From assembly GCA_000621985.1 (NCBI GenBank), contig JHWW01000001.1, forward strand, positions 62,001 to 126,000: DNA of 64,000 bases, written 5' to 3'. The position numbers and the translations under genes were made by a program. Shown in pieces: positions 8,602-18,464 of this stretch (position 1 is its first letter; every line of letters starts with the position of its first letter). The notes beneath the pieces are model-generated. The model saw nothing but the letters and a program-made list of their open reading frames with translations. It made no database searches and was not told the DNA's origin. Source of the DNA: Lachnospiraceae bacterium V9D3004 (GTDB taxonomy: Bacteria > Bacillota > Clostridia > Lachnospirales > Lachnospiraceae).

Positions 8602-11600
8602 TCTTCGGGGATGCAATATACTTGTATCCGCCTCCGCCGGTGCGGGTAAGACTTCCGTTCTTACAGAGAGGATAGTGGAGCTTGTTCTTGATAAAGAAAA
8701 ACCTGTAGATATAGACAAGATCGTAGTCGTTACATTTACAAAAGCCGCGGCAGCGGAGATGAAGTCGAGAATTACCGACAAGCTTGCCGCAAGGCTTAAG
8801 GAAGACCCTGATAATCCGCATCTTGGTAAGCAGATTGCTCTTATCGCACATGCTCAGGTAACGACTATAGACAGTTTTTGCCTTAATATTGTAAAGAATT
8901 ATTTTTATACAATTGATAAAGATCCGGTTTTCAGGATCGGAGATAAAGAAGAGATGGATCTTATTAAGAATTCGGTGCTGAAAGAGCTCCTTGAGGATGA
9001 GTACGAAAAGGGCGATGAAGCATTTATAGATATGGTTGAGACATATGCGCCCGGAAAAAGTGACGAGAAAGTTCGCGATATGATCCTCAAATTATATAAT
9101 GCTTCCCAGAGCCATTCATGGCCTGAGGAGTGGCTTACGGAGTGTCTCGATTCATATGATATTGATACTCCGGATGATATCGTTAAAAAGAGATGGTACC
9201 GGTTATCCGGTTTGGAAGAACACATTAAAAATATTCTCGGAGACTCCCACAAAATATTGTGCAGGGCTTCGGATATGCTTAAGGAAGAAGCAAATGATCC
9301 GGATATCGCAAAGGTAAAAGATTTTATTGATGATGAGGCAGATGAGATCGGAAAGATCTGTGAAAAAGGGGATTATCTTACAATAGGTGAAGCACTGGCA
9401 GAGTTCAAATATCAGAGATTTCCTTCGGTAAGGTTAAAGGAAGAAGAGCTTAAAGAGATCAAGGATAACGCCAAGGCTTTAAGAGATAAGTCAAAAGACT
9501 CTATTGGAAAATTAAAAAATGATTATTATAACGGTGACTTGCAGAGTATCGTGGATGATATTAAAGCATGCGGGGGGCCCGCAAAAGAACTTATCAGGGT
9601 AACGATCGAATTCTTAAGACGTTTCAGTGAATATAAGGAAGAAAAAAAGGTGTATGACTTCAGCGATGTGGAACATGACGCATTGAAGATCCTTATAAAA
9701 AGAGACGCGGAAAATGATACGACAGAACTTACCGATACTGCAAGGGAGCTCATGTCGCAATATGAATATATTCTGATCGATGAATATCAGGACAGTAATG
9801 AAGTTCAGGAAACTATATTGTCATCCATATCGAGAGCTCCTCTTGGTAAGCAGAATATATTCATGGTCGGTGACATCAAGCAGAGTATATATCAGTTCAG
9901 ACTTGCAAAGCCTGATATCTTCGAGGGAAAACTTTCGGAATATAAGAATGCCGATGTCTTAAAGGACGGTATTTTACCTGATGATTCATGTCCGGGGTAT
10001 AAGATATTTTTGAAGAAGAATTTTAGGAGCACTCCGACAATATTAAATAGTGTAAACTATATATTTTCGAATATAATGCACAAAGAACTGGGCAAGATAG
10101 AATATGATGAAACCCATTATTTTGACGTTGATAAAGATGCATGTACAGATCAGGACGAACCGGTCGAACTTCTGTATGTCACAGGTGACGAGGCCTACAG
10201 CGAATTCAATAAAAAACAGCTTGAGGCATGGACGATCGTTGAAAAGATCAAAGAGATCACCGATGAAAAAAACGGCATGGATATCATTGATAAAAATACA
10301 GGAGAAAAAAGAAAAGCAGTATATTCGGATATTGTCATTCTTCTAAGGGCAATGAGCGGATGGGCGGAAGATTTTGTTGAGATGCTAACGTCAAAAGGAA
10401 TTCCTGCCGTTGCCGAAGAGCGTAAAGGATATTTTTCGGCGATGGAGATACAGACACTGTTATCCATGCTTAAGATAATAGACAATCCTCATCAGGACAT
10501 TCCTTTGACTGCGGCTATGCGTTCGATATACGGCGGATTTGACGATGAAGAGCTTGTCGTTATACGAAAAAGCGCCGAAGGCGATATGTATGATGCATTA
10601 TGCGCCGCAGCCTGTGGCGGGGAAGAATATCCGGATGAAGAACTTGTATTAAAATGCAGGAATTTTGTGAGATTGATCGAAAGATACAGAAAAAAATCAT
10701 CATACATTACCGTATATGAACTGATAATCGGACTTTTTTCCGAGAAGGATTACCTTAGCAGTATGAAAGCCATGTCTGCAGGCGCAAGGCGTGAGGGTAA
10801 TCTCCTTACTCTTGCGGATAAAGCATTAAAATATCAGGAAACAGACAGTAAGGGGCTTTCATCATTTCTAAGATACATTGATAATATGATCAAAGTGGAT
10901 ATTGATTTCGGTGAAGCAAAAACCGGAGACGGACTATTCGGCACTGTAAGGATAATGAGCATACATCAGAGTAAGGGTCTGGAATTCCCGGTTGTGTTCA
11001 TAGCCGGAATGGGTAAGAATATCAACCTTATGGACTCAAGAAATTCCCATTTTATTCAGTCGGAGATTGGTTTTGCACCCGCTTACTTTGACAGGATAAA
11101 GAGGATCAAACGCCCGACACTTATTAAAAAAGCAACAGCATTAAAATTAAACAATGATGTACTCGCGGAAGAACTGAGGATCCTGTACGTTGCCATGACA
11201 AGGGCAAAACTTAAACTGATCATGACCGGATATCTCGATGACCTTGAAAATGTAATGAAGAGTTATGCAAATAAATACAATTCATATGCGGAGATGTCAG
11301 GTGGTAACCAATGCTACTTTGACTGGGTGTCACCGTGTGTTCTTTTTGTGGACGGAAGCAAAGACAATCCCGGAATATTTTATAAAATAGTTAATGCTGA
11401 TGAATTCATGAAAAAAGAATCGGTGAATCTGATATCGACGGCAGTGCGTAAGGAGAATCTGATAAGAGAAGCATCACATGTTACAACGGACAATACGATA
11501 CATGATCATATTATTTCCGACAGTGAGTACGAATATCCATACAAGGCGGAAACGAGGTACACACTCAAGATGTCTGTATCCGAGATAAAGCACAGGGCAG

Positions 11601-12226
11601 CGGCACTTGAAGATGAAGAAGCCGTTAAAGCTTCATGGGCTGCAACGGAACATCCCGAGATCATCCCTTCATTTATGAGAGAGGATAAAGAGGTACAGGT
11701 AAGCGGTGCAGACAGGGGAACCATGTATCATGCACTTATGGAATACCTTGATATAGAGAATATTACTACGTCAGATGATATCAAAAACCGCATCCCGGAT
11801 TATATAGATGAGGGAATTCTTCCCGAAGGGGCAGAGAATATCATATCCACAGGAAGGATACTGGCATTTTGCAAAAGCGATGTTGCCGGGCGCATGGCAG
11901 AGGCCCAAAAGAAAGGAAATCTGTCAAAGGAACAGCCTTTCGTAATGGGAATTCCAGCGTCGGAAGTATATGATGGTGACAAGGGAGAAGAGATAGTACT
12001 TGTTCAGGGAATAATAGATGTATTCTTTGAGGAAGAGGATGGAATAGTGCTTCTTGATTACAAGACCGACAGTCTAAAAGAAGGAGAAGAAGGAAAGCTT
12101 GTATCAAGATATAAAGCGCAGATGAACTTATACAGGAAAGCGATCGAAAAGACCCATGACAAAAAAGTAAAAGAGATAATTTTATATTCATTCTCTCTTA
12201 ATAAAGAGATAGGTGTGTATATCTGA
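8561..12226 (+). CDS. addA: ATP-dependent helicase/nuclease subunit A
   Basis: A 1221-aa UvrD/RecB-like helicase with a C-terminal nuclease domain, partner of AddB. Visible motifs: Q-motif and Walker A (TKRQKQAI, SASAGAGKTS at 23-32), motif Ia (VVTFTKAAAAEM), Walker B (ILIDEYQDSN near 405), motif III (VGDIKQSIYQFR near 437), motif V (SIHQSKGLEFPVV near 800), motif VI (LYVAMTRAK near 873) and the nuclease motif VLLDYKTD near 1163. The length and domain order match Firmicutes AddA. It starts inside addB and is followed after 22 nt by the S4-protein gene. Confidence 0.95.
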   Translation: MKPEYTKRQKQAIDLRGCNILVSASAGAGKTSVLTERIVELVLDKEKPVDIDKIVVVTFTKAAAAEMKSRITDKLAARLKEDPDNPHLGKQIALIAHAQVTTIDSFCLNIVKNYFYTIDKDPVFRIGDKEEMDLIKNSVLKELLEDEYEKGDEAFIDMVETYAPGKSDEKVRDMILKLYNASQSHSWPEEWLTECLDSYDIDTPDDIVKKRWYRLSGLEEHIKNILGDSHKILCRASDMLKEEANDPDIAKVKDFIDDEADEIGKICEKGDYLTIGEALAEFKYQRFPSVRLKEEELKEIKDNAKALRDKSKDSIGKLKNDYYNGDLQSIVDDIKACGGPAKELIRVTIEFLRRFSEYKEEKKVYDFSDVEHDALKILIKRDAENDTTELTDTARELMSQYEYILIDEYQDSNEVQETILSSISRAPLGKQNIFMVGDIKQSIYQFRLAKPDIFEGKLSEYKNADVLKDGILPDDSCPGYKIFLKKNFRSTPTILNSVNYIFSNIMHKELGKIEYDETHYFDVDKDACTDQDEPVELLYVTGDEAYSEFNKKQLEAWTIVEKIKEITDEKNGMDIIDKNTGEKRKAVYSDIVILLRAMSGWAEDFVEMLTSKGIPAVAEERKGYFSAMEIQTLLSMLKIIDNPHQDIPLTAAMRSIYGGFDDEELVVIRKSAEGDMYDALCAAACGGEEYPDEELVLKCRNFVRLIERYRKKSSYITVYELIIGLFSEKDYLSSMKAMSAGARREGNLLTLADKALKYQETDSKGLSSFLRYIDNMIKVDIDFGEAKTGDGLFGTVRIMSIHQSKGLEFPVVFIAGMGKNINLMDSRNSHFIQSEIGFAPAYFDRIKRIKRPTLIKKATALKLNNDVLAEELRILYVAMTRAKLKLIMTGYLDDLENVMKSYANKYNSYAEMSGGNQCYFDWVSPCVLFVDGSKDNPGIFYKIVNADEFMKKESVNLISTAVRKENLIREASHVTTDNTIHDHIISDSEYEYPYKAETRYTLKMSVSEIKHRAAALEDEEAVKASWAATEHPEIIPSFMREDKEVQVSGADRGTMYHALMEYLDIENITTSDDIKNRIPDYIDEGILPEGAENIISTGRILAFCKSDVAGRMAEAQKKGNLSKEQPFVMGIPASEVYDGDKGEEIVLVQGIIDVFFEEEDGIVLLDYKTDSLKEGEEGKLVSRYKAQMNLYRKAIEKTHDKKVKEIILYSFSLNKEIGVYI

Positions 12227-12248
12227 ACAATGAAAGGAACAACGGATA

Positions 12249-13001
12249 ATGAACGATGAAGAGCTGATGGCGGGGAGGCTCTGTGAGCTCGCAAAAAGAA
12301 GCGGTGACGGTTATTATGTATATACAGATTTTCTCGGGCTTGCGGATATAAGTCTGCTTCACAGGCTCGCAAGAAATGATGAGAGGATGCGGGGTATAAA
12401 ATTCAGTCTTTTCGGCGGATATAAGGACGCTGAGAGAATGATAGCGGTGTTCGGGGATGAAGAAGAATTCGGTTATCCGCCGCAGTACCCCGTGAAATGT
12501 ATTCTTGCCGGACCAAAGAATCAAAAATTTGCCGACAGGCTGACCCACAGGGATTATCTCGGCGCCCTTATGAATCTTGGCATAGGAAGAGAACAGATAG
12601 GCGACATAATCCTTAAGGATAACTTCGGATACATATTCTGTATCGAAGGAATGGCTGAATATATTGTCAGTTCATTTGAACGGGTTAAGCATACAAGCAT
12701 AGCATGTGAGATAACGGATGATATCCCGGATACGGAATCAGAACTTAAGGAAATGAATGTCATGGCAGCGTCGGAACGTGTCGACGCGGTGTCTGCCGGT
12801 GTGTATAAACTCTCAAGAAATGCTGTGCTTTCACTTGTTAAGCAGGGAAAAGTATTCATTAACGGAATAGAGTGTGTCAGTGCCGGAACGGCTCTAAAAG
12901 AAGGCGATAAGGTGACTGTGAGAGGATACGGACGGTACGATTACAACGGGATCGTAAGGACTACGGGAAAGAACAGACTTGTTGTGAGCATACTTATGTA
13001 A
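12249..13001 (+). CDS. YlmH-like RNA-binding protein with S4 domain
   Basis: A 250-aa protein resembling YlmH of Firmicutes. It has an N-terminal region with FLGLADISLLHRLA and the FFGGY-like FSLFGGYKDAER, a central domain (THRDYLGALMNLGIGREQIGDI) and a C-terminal S4 RNA-binding fold (residues about 180-240; LSRNAVLSLVKQGKVFING). The central motif is a hallmark of the family. YlmH homologues bind the ribosome or tRNA and are linked to rescue of stalled translation in recent work. In many Firmicutes the gene lies in the ylm/divIVA cluster; here it sits directly behind addBA. The ribosome binding site AAAGGA is 10 nt before the ATG. Confidence 0.85.
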   Translation: MNDEELMAGRLCELAKRSGDGYYVYTDFLGLADISLLHRLARNDERMRGIKFSLFGGYKDAERMIAVFGDEEEFGYPPQYPVKCILAGPKNQKFADRLTHRDYLGALMNLGIGREQIGDIILKDNFGYIFCIEGMAEYIVSSFERVKHTSIACEITDDIPDTESELKEMNVMAASERVDAVSAGVYKLSRNAVLSLVKQGKVFINGIECVSAGTALKEGDKVTVRGYGRYDYNGIVRTTGKNRLVVSILM

Positions 13002-13008
13002 GGATATC

Positions 13009-13021
13009 CTGTGAATAGTAA
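13009..13021 (+). repeat. Lone 13-mer matching the terminal repeat of the 51.2-kb element
   Basis: CTGTGAATAGTAA, just after the ylmH-like stop, is identical to the core of the terminal inverted repeat at 51356-51368 and to 63425-63437. Neighbouring bases are not related, so it is at best a remnant end. Confidence 0.3.
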
Positions 13022-13042
13022 GAAATATATGAGAATTCATCA

Positions 13043-13118
13043 TTGAAAAAAAAACATTATTCGGGTGATAATCTTAAGCAGTAACTGAAAGGTTGCCAAT
13101 CATATATCACCCGGGAGG
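13043..13118 (+). promoter_or_regulatory. Promoter and dyad before the GH43 gene
   Basis: TTGAAA (13043-13048) and TGATAA (13066-13071), 17 bp apart, form a plausible promoter. CGGGTGATA (13062-13070) and TATCACCCG (13105-13113) are a perfect 9-bp inverted repeat. The left arm overlaps the -10 region and the right arm abuts the GGAGG ribosome binding site (13114-13118). The two arms could be paired operator half-sites or, if transcription starts further upstream, a hairpin next to the Shine-Dalgarno. Confidence 0.45.
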
Positions 13119-13127
13119 AATAAAAAA

Positions 13128-14963
13128 ATGAGTTCTTATGAAATATTGTGTTACACAAGAGAACCTATGGAGGATGCGATATATGCGTGTAAACTTGCTG
13201 ACAGCATGCATATTGCGCTTGTAAAAGGAGAAGAAGTCACAGAACTGAATCACAATTCGGGAGTGCTTTTTGCAAAGGCTGTATGGCAGGAAGACAGTAC
13301 AATGTGCGCAAAAAGCCTTAAGAATCCTTATATATTCAAACTTAAAGAAGGCGGTTACGGTGTGATCGCCGAAAGAATAGAAGCAGACAGAGAAGCGGAT
13401 GATTCTTCGAAAGGATGCGTATTGTTCTGGCGTACCGATGATTTTTTAATATATACTTCGGAAGCTCTTGTGAGAGTGTGCGATGATCACATAGATTATG
13501 CAGTATGCGAATATGATAACGGGAAGGATGCATATGTGATCAGATTAAAAGACTGCAAAGGAAAGTATTATTCGGCGGAATTCGAATATGAACCGAAAGA
13601 GACGGACAGGCTTAAAGTGTATTCGGTAGCTGAAAACGCCCCGGTGATAAGCACCGCAAAAAATGTAAAAGAAACAGAGGCTTTCGAATACGGAGACAGT
13701 GCGGAATATTCAGTAACAGGCATCAGACCCGGCAATAAAACAGCCATAACGGATGAACTGGCGGTAAGGATAATTAAAAAGCTTACGGTTCCATTTAATA
13801 CAGAGATAGAGGTGCCTGATAATATTACGGTATCTTCAAGAGAAGAACTGGGTGAAGTAAAAGTAAGTCTTAAGTACAGTGACGGAACGAACAGAGAAAC
13901 TTTCGTTAACTGGTATGCCGATGATGTTGAGTTTGATAAGCCGGGCGCTTATGAGATCGACGGTCTTGTAAAGCAGAATCATTATGAATTCCCCATCGCA
14001 TTCAACAGGGCAGATCCGTGTATCGGAAAATGGAACGGAAAGTATTATTTTATCGCAACAAATGATGCCGATCATGAGCATACGATATATATCAGGGAAG
14101 CAGACAGTATTCCCGCTCTTGTTACCGCTCAGGAAGTAATGATACTTGATTCGGTAACATATCCGCATATCGGGAATCTTCTGTGGGCACCCGAATTCCA
14201 TATAATAAAAGACAGATTATATATATTCCATGCTGCTACTCCACAGGATTTCGGAGATGAGCAGTCGCATGTCATGGCACTTAAACCGGGCGGTAATCCG
14301 ATGAAAAAATCCGACTGGGAGATGCCGAGAAGGGTTGTTAATAAAGACGGCTCACCTTTATTTACAACCGGTATCACGCTTGATATGACCTGCTTCGAGA
14401 TTGACGGACATTATTATGTGAGCTGGTCACAGAGAGAATTTGTTCCGAAAGATCTTGGCGCATGGCTGTACATATCGGAAGTCGATCCGGATGAACCGTG
14501 GAGACTTATTGCGGATCCTGTACTTTTATCGGCTCCGGAATTCGGCTGGGCCAACAACCATACATTTGTTGATGAGGGACCGTTTGCACTTATCAAAAAC
14601 GGTAAGGTATTCCTGACATTCTCAAGTGCTGCTGTTGACAGTACATATGTTGTGGGACTTCTGACCGCTGATATCGGAGCAGACCTGTTAGAAGTATCTA
14701 ACTGGACCAAGACCAATTATCCGCTCCTTACGTCTAGAAGCGTGGAAGGTCAATACGGAACGGGTCATAATGCATATGTTGAGGATGACAACGGTGAATA
14801 CTGGAACACCTATCACGGCAGACCGGGCGTAAATGCACCGAGAAGTTCGGGAATAAGACGTGTTCATTTTGACATAGACGGATATCCTGTGCTCGATGTG
14901 ACCGAAGATAAGGATCTGTCCCCTGACCTTAAGAATATCAGAGTTAAGATTAATGTGAAGTAG
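13128..14963 (+). CDS. Intracellular glycoside hydrolase family 43 protein with Ig-like insert
   Basis: A 611-aa protein. Residues about 230-290 resemble a bacterial Ig-like domain (SSREELGEVKVSLKYSDGT...). The C-terminal two-thirds are a GH43 five-bladed propeller: NRADPCIGKWNGKYYF with the catalytic base Asp near 294, LLWAPEFHIIKDRLYIF, and the general acid Glu in FVDEGPFALIKNGK near 483. The late HNAYVEDDNGEYWNTYHG is also typical. The N-terminal 200 residues look like a partial propeller-type domain that I cannot name. There is no signal peptide, so it most likely trims arabino- or xylo-oligosaccharides after uptake. It is monocistronic with its own promoter. Confidence 0.85.
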   Translation: MSSYEILCYTREPMEDAIYACKLADSMHIALVKGEEVTELNHNSGVLFAKAVWQEDSTMCAKSLKNPYIFKLKEGGYGVIAERIEADREADDSSKGCVLFWRTDDFLIYTSEALVRVCDDHIDYAVCEYDNGKDAYVIRLKDCKGKYYSAEFEYEPKETDRLKVYSVAENAPVISTAKNVKETEAFEYGDSAEYSVTGIRPGNKTAITDELAVRIIKKLTVPFNTEIEVPDNITVSSREELGEVKVSLKYSDGTNRETFVNWYADDVEFDKPGAYEIDGLVKQNHYEFPIAFNRADPCIGKWNGKYYFIATNDADHEHTIYIREADSIPALVTAQEVMILDSVTYPHIGNLLWAPEFHIIKDRLYIFHAATPQDFGDEQSHVMALKPGGNPMKKSDWEMPRRVVNKDGSPLFTTGITLDMTCFEIDGHYYVSWSQREFVPKDLGAWLYISEVDPDEPWRLIADPVLLSAPEFGWANNHTFVDEGPFALIKNGKVFLTFSSAAVDSTYVVGLLTADIGADLLEVSNWTKTNYPLLTSRSVEGQYGTGHNAYVEDDNGEYWNTYHGRPGVNAPRSSGIRRVHFDIDGYPVLDVTEDKDLSPDLKNIRVKINVK

Positions 14964-14993
14964 TTGATTTTTATAGGTAATATGTGGTAAAAT
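14964..14993 (+). promoter_or_regulatory. Promoter of the GGDEF gene
   Basis: TTGATT (14964-14969), an 18-bp spacer and an extended -10 TGGTAAAAT (hexamer 14988-14993) start directly at the GH43 stop codon and lead the diguanylate cyclase gene. Confidence 0.55.
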
Positions 14994-15044
14994 ATATGAT
15001 GTTTTGTAAGTTTGGGGATTTAGTTTTTCATGGGGTGATCTATA

Positions 15045-16964
15045 ATGTTTAATAATGAATACAGAACCATAGGTTTGTTCATATGCGGAGTTCTTGGTTC
15101 ATTTCAGAAAAAAATATGTAAAAGACTAACTGAATATACCCGGGAAAAAGGGTATAATCTTGCTATATTCAATTCATTTAAAGACTACAAAGAAGAACGT
15201 AATGACGCATACATAACCGGTGAAGCCAATATAGTTAATCTTCCCAATTATGATGATCTTGACGGGATCATCATAATTCCTGACGGTTACAAACAGGAAT
15301 CCCTCAATAAATATTTCATCCCGACTCTCAGAAAAAAAGCAAAATGTCCCGTGATCAGCGTGCTGAGGCAGGTAGAAGGGTTCAGCAGTGTGGTTATTGA
15401 TAACCGCAATGCAATGGAAAGTATTATAGAACATTTTATAAAAGACCATAAGATGACTAAACTCGCATATGTCGGCGGACCGAATGAACATCCGGATTCT
15501 GTGGAACGTCTTGCCTGCTTCAGAAAGACCATGGCTAAGAATAAAGTGGCTGTCAGGGAAGACTGGATACTTGAAGGTACATTCTGGTATGGTGAAGGGG
15601 CAAAACACATCGATTATTTCCTTGGCGGAGATAAAAAAGACCGCCCCGAAGCAATAATATGCGCCAATGATTATATGGCAGTTGATATATGTGATGAATG
15701 TGTCAGCAGGGGCATATTGATCCCTCAGGAGGTGGCAATATCAGGTTTCGATAACCTTCCGGAGTCCCAGACCTGCTTTCCGCCGCTTACTACCGCAGAC
15801 GTATCGGTCGATGAGATAATTGAAAAATGCTTTGCGATAATAGAAGATGAGGAAGTAAAAAAAGGAAAGACCGCTGCGTTTAAGATAAAGCCTCAGGTAA
15901 TACGTCGCGCGTCCTGCGGGTGCGAGGTCGTAGATGTCAAATCGGTTCTCGGTATAGTTAAGTATGTAAGAGACGATTATGATAATCTGTACTGGGCGGC
16001 AAGAAGTAATACATATATGGCTATCCGCATGCAAAAACTTGATGAGTATCGGAATATCGGAAAGATCATAGGCGACGATTACAATAATTTTAAGGATCTT
16101 TACATATGCATGTGCGAGAAGAATAAAAAGGATGATGACGGCGCGCTTGTACTGACGCCCAGGATCAAAGGATATCCTTCAAAGATGAACTGTGTGTACG
16201 GTTTTTCGGACAGGAAAGCTATAGTTCCCACATTTTTCAATACAAAGAATATTGTACCGGAAATACCGGGATCAAAAGGACCGGTTCAATTATACTGCAC
16301 TCCGCTTCATTATCTGAATTACACGTTCGGATATGTTGCGCATGCTTATGATGACAGTGCATGTTTTGATAAGACGTTCCAGAACTGGATGGCTGTAGTT
16401 GGCAATGCCGTAGAGAATATCCGCACAAAATATAATTATTCCAAACTTGTTGATAAGCTCAATGACCTGTATCTTCATGAATCAATGACAGGCTTGTACA
16501 ACAGAAGAGGTTTTGATAATCTGTCAAGCAAGATGTACGATCTGTCCATTAAGGAGCAGAAGAAAATGATGCTGCTTGAGGTTGATATGGACAACCTGAA
16601 ACAGGTAAATGACAGGCACGGTCATTCGGAAGGCGACAGGGCAATAGACATAATTGCAAAATCTCTCAAAAAAGTTGCCGGTGAAGGCGTGATATGCGCA
16701 CGTGTCGGCGGCGATGAATTCTGGGTGGTGGCATATGATTATTCCAAGGAAATGATGGAGGAATATGTCAAAAAGTTCAAAGTCGTTCTCGAGAACCTTG
16801 ACAGTAAAGATGATAAGCCGTATTCGGTATCCGTAAGCTACGGATCTGTTATTACGGATCCTTCTTCCGGTATTAATCTTGAAGAATACATCAATATTGT
16901 GGATGCAAGGATGTATCGCAATAAGAGAGAACATAAGAAAAATGAGTCTGTATTGCTGAATTGA
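15045..16964 (+). CDS. Diguanylate cyclase with LacI-like periplasmic-binding-fold sensor domain
   Basis: A 639-aa protein. Residues 1-290 match the ligand-binding domain of LacI-family regulators without the DNA-binding helix-turn-helix (RTIGLFICGVLGSFQ at the start, then DGIIIIPDG, KLAYVGGP, AIICANDYMAVDI, VAISGFDNLPES). A middle region of about 180 residues may be another sensor. The C-terminus is a GGDEF domain with an intact RVGGDEFW near 555-559, so cyclic-di-GMP synthesis is likely. I see no RxxD inhibitory site before it. There are no membrane segments, so a cytoplasmic small molecule, plausibly a sugar, would be sensed. The preceding GH43 gene supports that idea but does not prove it. 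Confidence 0.88.
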   Translation: MFNNEYRTIGLFICGVLGSFQKKICKRLTEYTREKGYNLAIFNSFKDYKEERNDAYITGEANIVNLPNYDDLDGIIIIPDGYKQESLNKYFIPTLRKKAKCPVISVLRQVEGFSSVVIDNRNAMESIIEHFIKDHKMTKLAYVGGPNEHPDSVERLACFRKTMAKNKVAVREDWILEGTFWYGEGAKHIDYFLGGDKKDRPEAIICANDYMAVDICDECVSRGILIPQEVAISGFDNLPESQTCFPPLTTADVSVDEIIEKCFAIIEDEEVKKGKTAAFKIKPQVIRRASCGCEVVDVKSVLGIVKYVRDDYDNLYWAARSNTYMAIRMQKLDEYRNIGKIIGDDYNNFKDLYICMCEKNKKDDDGALVLTPRIKGYPSKMNCVYGFSDRKAIVPTFFNTKNIVPEIPGSKGPVQLYCTPLHYLNYTFGYVAHAYDDSACFDKTFQNWMAVVGNAVENIRTKYNYSKLVDKLNDLYLHESMTGLYNRRGFDNLSSKMYDLSIKEQKKMMLLEVDMDNLKQVNDRHGHSEGDRAIDIIAKSLKKVAGEGVICARVGGDEFWVVAYDYSKEMMEEYVKKFKVVLENLDSKDDKPYSVSVSYGSVITDPSSGINLEEYINIVDARMYRNKREHKKNESVLLN

Positions 16965-17067
16965 AAAGAAAACTATTCACAACTCATTCATTATTTATTC
17001 ATAAGTCCGATATATCATATAGATGTTATTTATTGCAATATATTTGTGTGGCATGGAGGCTTTGTGT

Positions 17068-18447
17068 ATGACGGATAAGGACTATTCATTTATTGAGGAG
17101 AGTGTTCGTCCCCGCAGGCAGAAAAATATAAAAAAGTATATGAAAAAACTGGGAGCAGCAGCTTCATTTGGTGTCGCATTCGGCATCGTGGCGGCTGTCA
17201 GTTTTTATTTTACAGAGAAAGTATTGCCTCAAAACAGCAATCAACCGGTACAGAAAGTATCGCTGGTCGTTGCGACGGAAGAGCCGCAGGAAGAAGGGAA
17301 GGAAGCCGGCACCGATAATGATTCGGCTAACGGACAGAAGACCGAAAAAGGTAAGGATGTGCCTTCCGATATCACCGAACAACCGGTGGAAACAGATGTT
17401 GCCATGAGTACTGACAATCCAAAAGCTGACACTCAGACGGAACAGGTGATGGTCACAGCTTCTCCGGCCGCTGTTAATACACTTGAAAAATATGCCGAAA
17501 TGTACAGGCAGATATACGACTACTGCGGCGAATATTATTCAACCATAATAACAATTGCGAAGACATCGAATGAGAAAGATTATTTTGAAAATCAGATAGA
17601 TCTTACGTCATCTTTCTACGGGCTTATCCTTCAGAAAGAGAATGATATATTATATCTTCTGACTGATTACGATAATATTGACGGGAAAAGCACGTACAGT
17701 CTTATACTGGAAGACGGATCCAATGTTGACGCAACGCTTATCGGTCTTGATGAGATCGCCGGTCTTGCCGTTATGACGGCAGATATGACGGGGATTGATA
17801 AAAAAGTGACGGATAATCTTGAGATCGCAAGCATAGGTTCATCAATAGGCATAAAGACCGGTGAGCTTGTTGTTGCTCTCGGTAATCCTATGGGTGGAAT
17901 AGGATCGATCGGCTACGGAGTAGTCTGTTCCGAACCAAAGACAGAATATCTTACCGACAGAAGCGTTCACATATATAATTTCGGAATGCAGAATGTCGAG
18001 AGCGGCAGAGGAATTGTTATGAACACGAAGGGAAATGTAGTTGGAATAATCACTCATCGTTTCAGCAGCGACATGAGCCTTTGCAGTTTTATGGGAATCT
18101 CGGATCTTATGATAACGATCGAACAGATCATGAACAAGCACAGCCGTATGGGCATGGGAATAATCCCGAGAGATGTGGGAGCCGATTTTTTTGAAGATAA
18201 GAATATCAAAAGAGGCATATATGTATCCGATATGTCATCGGGTTCGGCCGCGATGGCAGCAGGGATCATGGTAGGTGACATTATAACCGCCATTGATGGC
18301 AAAGATATTAATAACGTCGGCGATTACATGAAGATAATGGCCGAATATGATACGGATGATGAAGTGTCTGTCAGCATATACAGAGAATATGCCGAAAAAA
18401 GCGAGACACGCGAACTGCGTGTAAGACTTGATGAATTATTCGGATAA
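17068..18447 (+). CDS. Membrane-anchored HtrA/DegP-like protein with PDZ domain, probably catalytically dead
   Basis: A 459-aa protein with an N-terminal basic stretch, one membrane segment (about 27-50), an acidic low-complexity linker (55-130), a trypsin-like region and a C-terminal PDZ domain (GIYVSDMSSGSAAMAAGI, GDIITAIDG). The fold matches HtrA but the triad does not. Where HtrA has TNxHV the sequence is LLTDYDNI; where HtrA has SDLAVL it is IAGLAVM; the GNSGGPL loop reads VESGRGIVM. His and Asp are therefore missing, and only a Ser may remain. It is likely an extracytoplasmic pseudoprotease or chaperone/sensor. The start at 17068 has GGAGG 8 nt upstream. Confidence 0.82.
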   Translation: MTDKDYSFIEESVRPRRQKNIKKYMKKLGAAASFGVAFGIVAAVSFYFTEKVLPQNSNQPVQKVSLVVATEEPQEEGKEAGTDNDSANGQKTEKGKDVPSDITEQPVETDVAMSTDNPKADTQTEQVMVTASPAAVNTLEKYAEMYRQIYDYCGEYYSTIITIAKTSNEKDYFENQIDLTSSFYGLILQKENDILYLLTDYDNIDGKSTYSLILEDGSNVDATLIGLDEIAGLAVMTADMTGIDKKVTDNLEIASIGSSIGIKTGELVVALGNPMGGIGSIGYGVVCSEPKTEYLTDRSVHIYNFGMQNVESGRGIVMNTKGNVVGIITHRFSSDMSLCSFMGISDLMITIEQIMNKHSRMGMGIIPRDVGADFFEDKNIKRGIYVSDMSSGSAAMAAGIMVGDIITAIDGKDINNVGDYMKIMAEYDTDDEVSVSIYREYAEKSETRELRVRLDELFG

Positions 18448-18464
18448 ACGGAGGTACATTTTTA

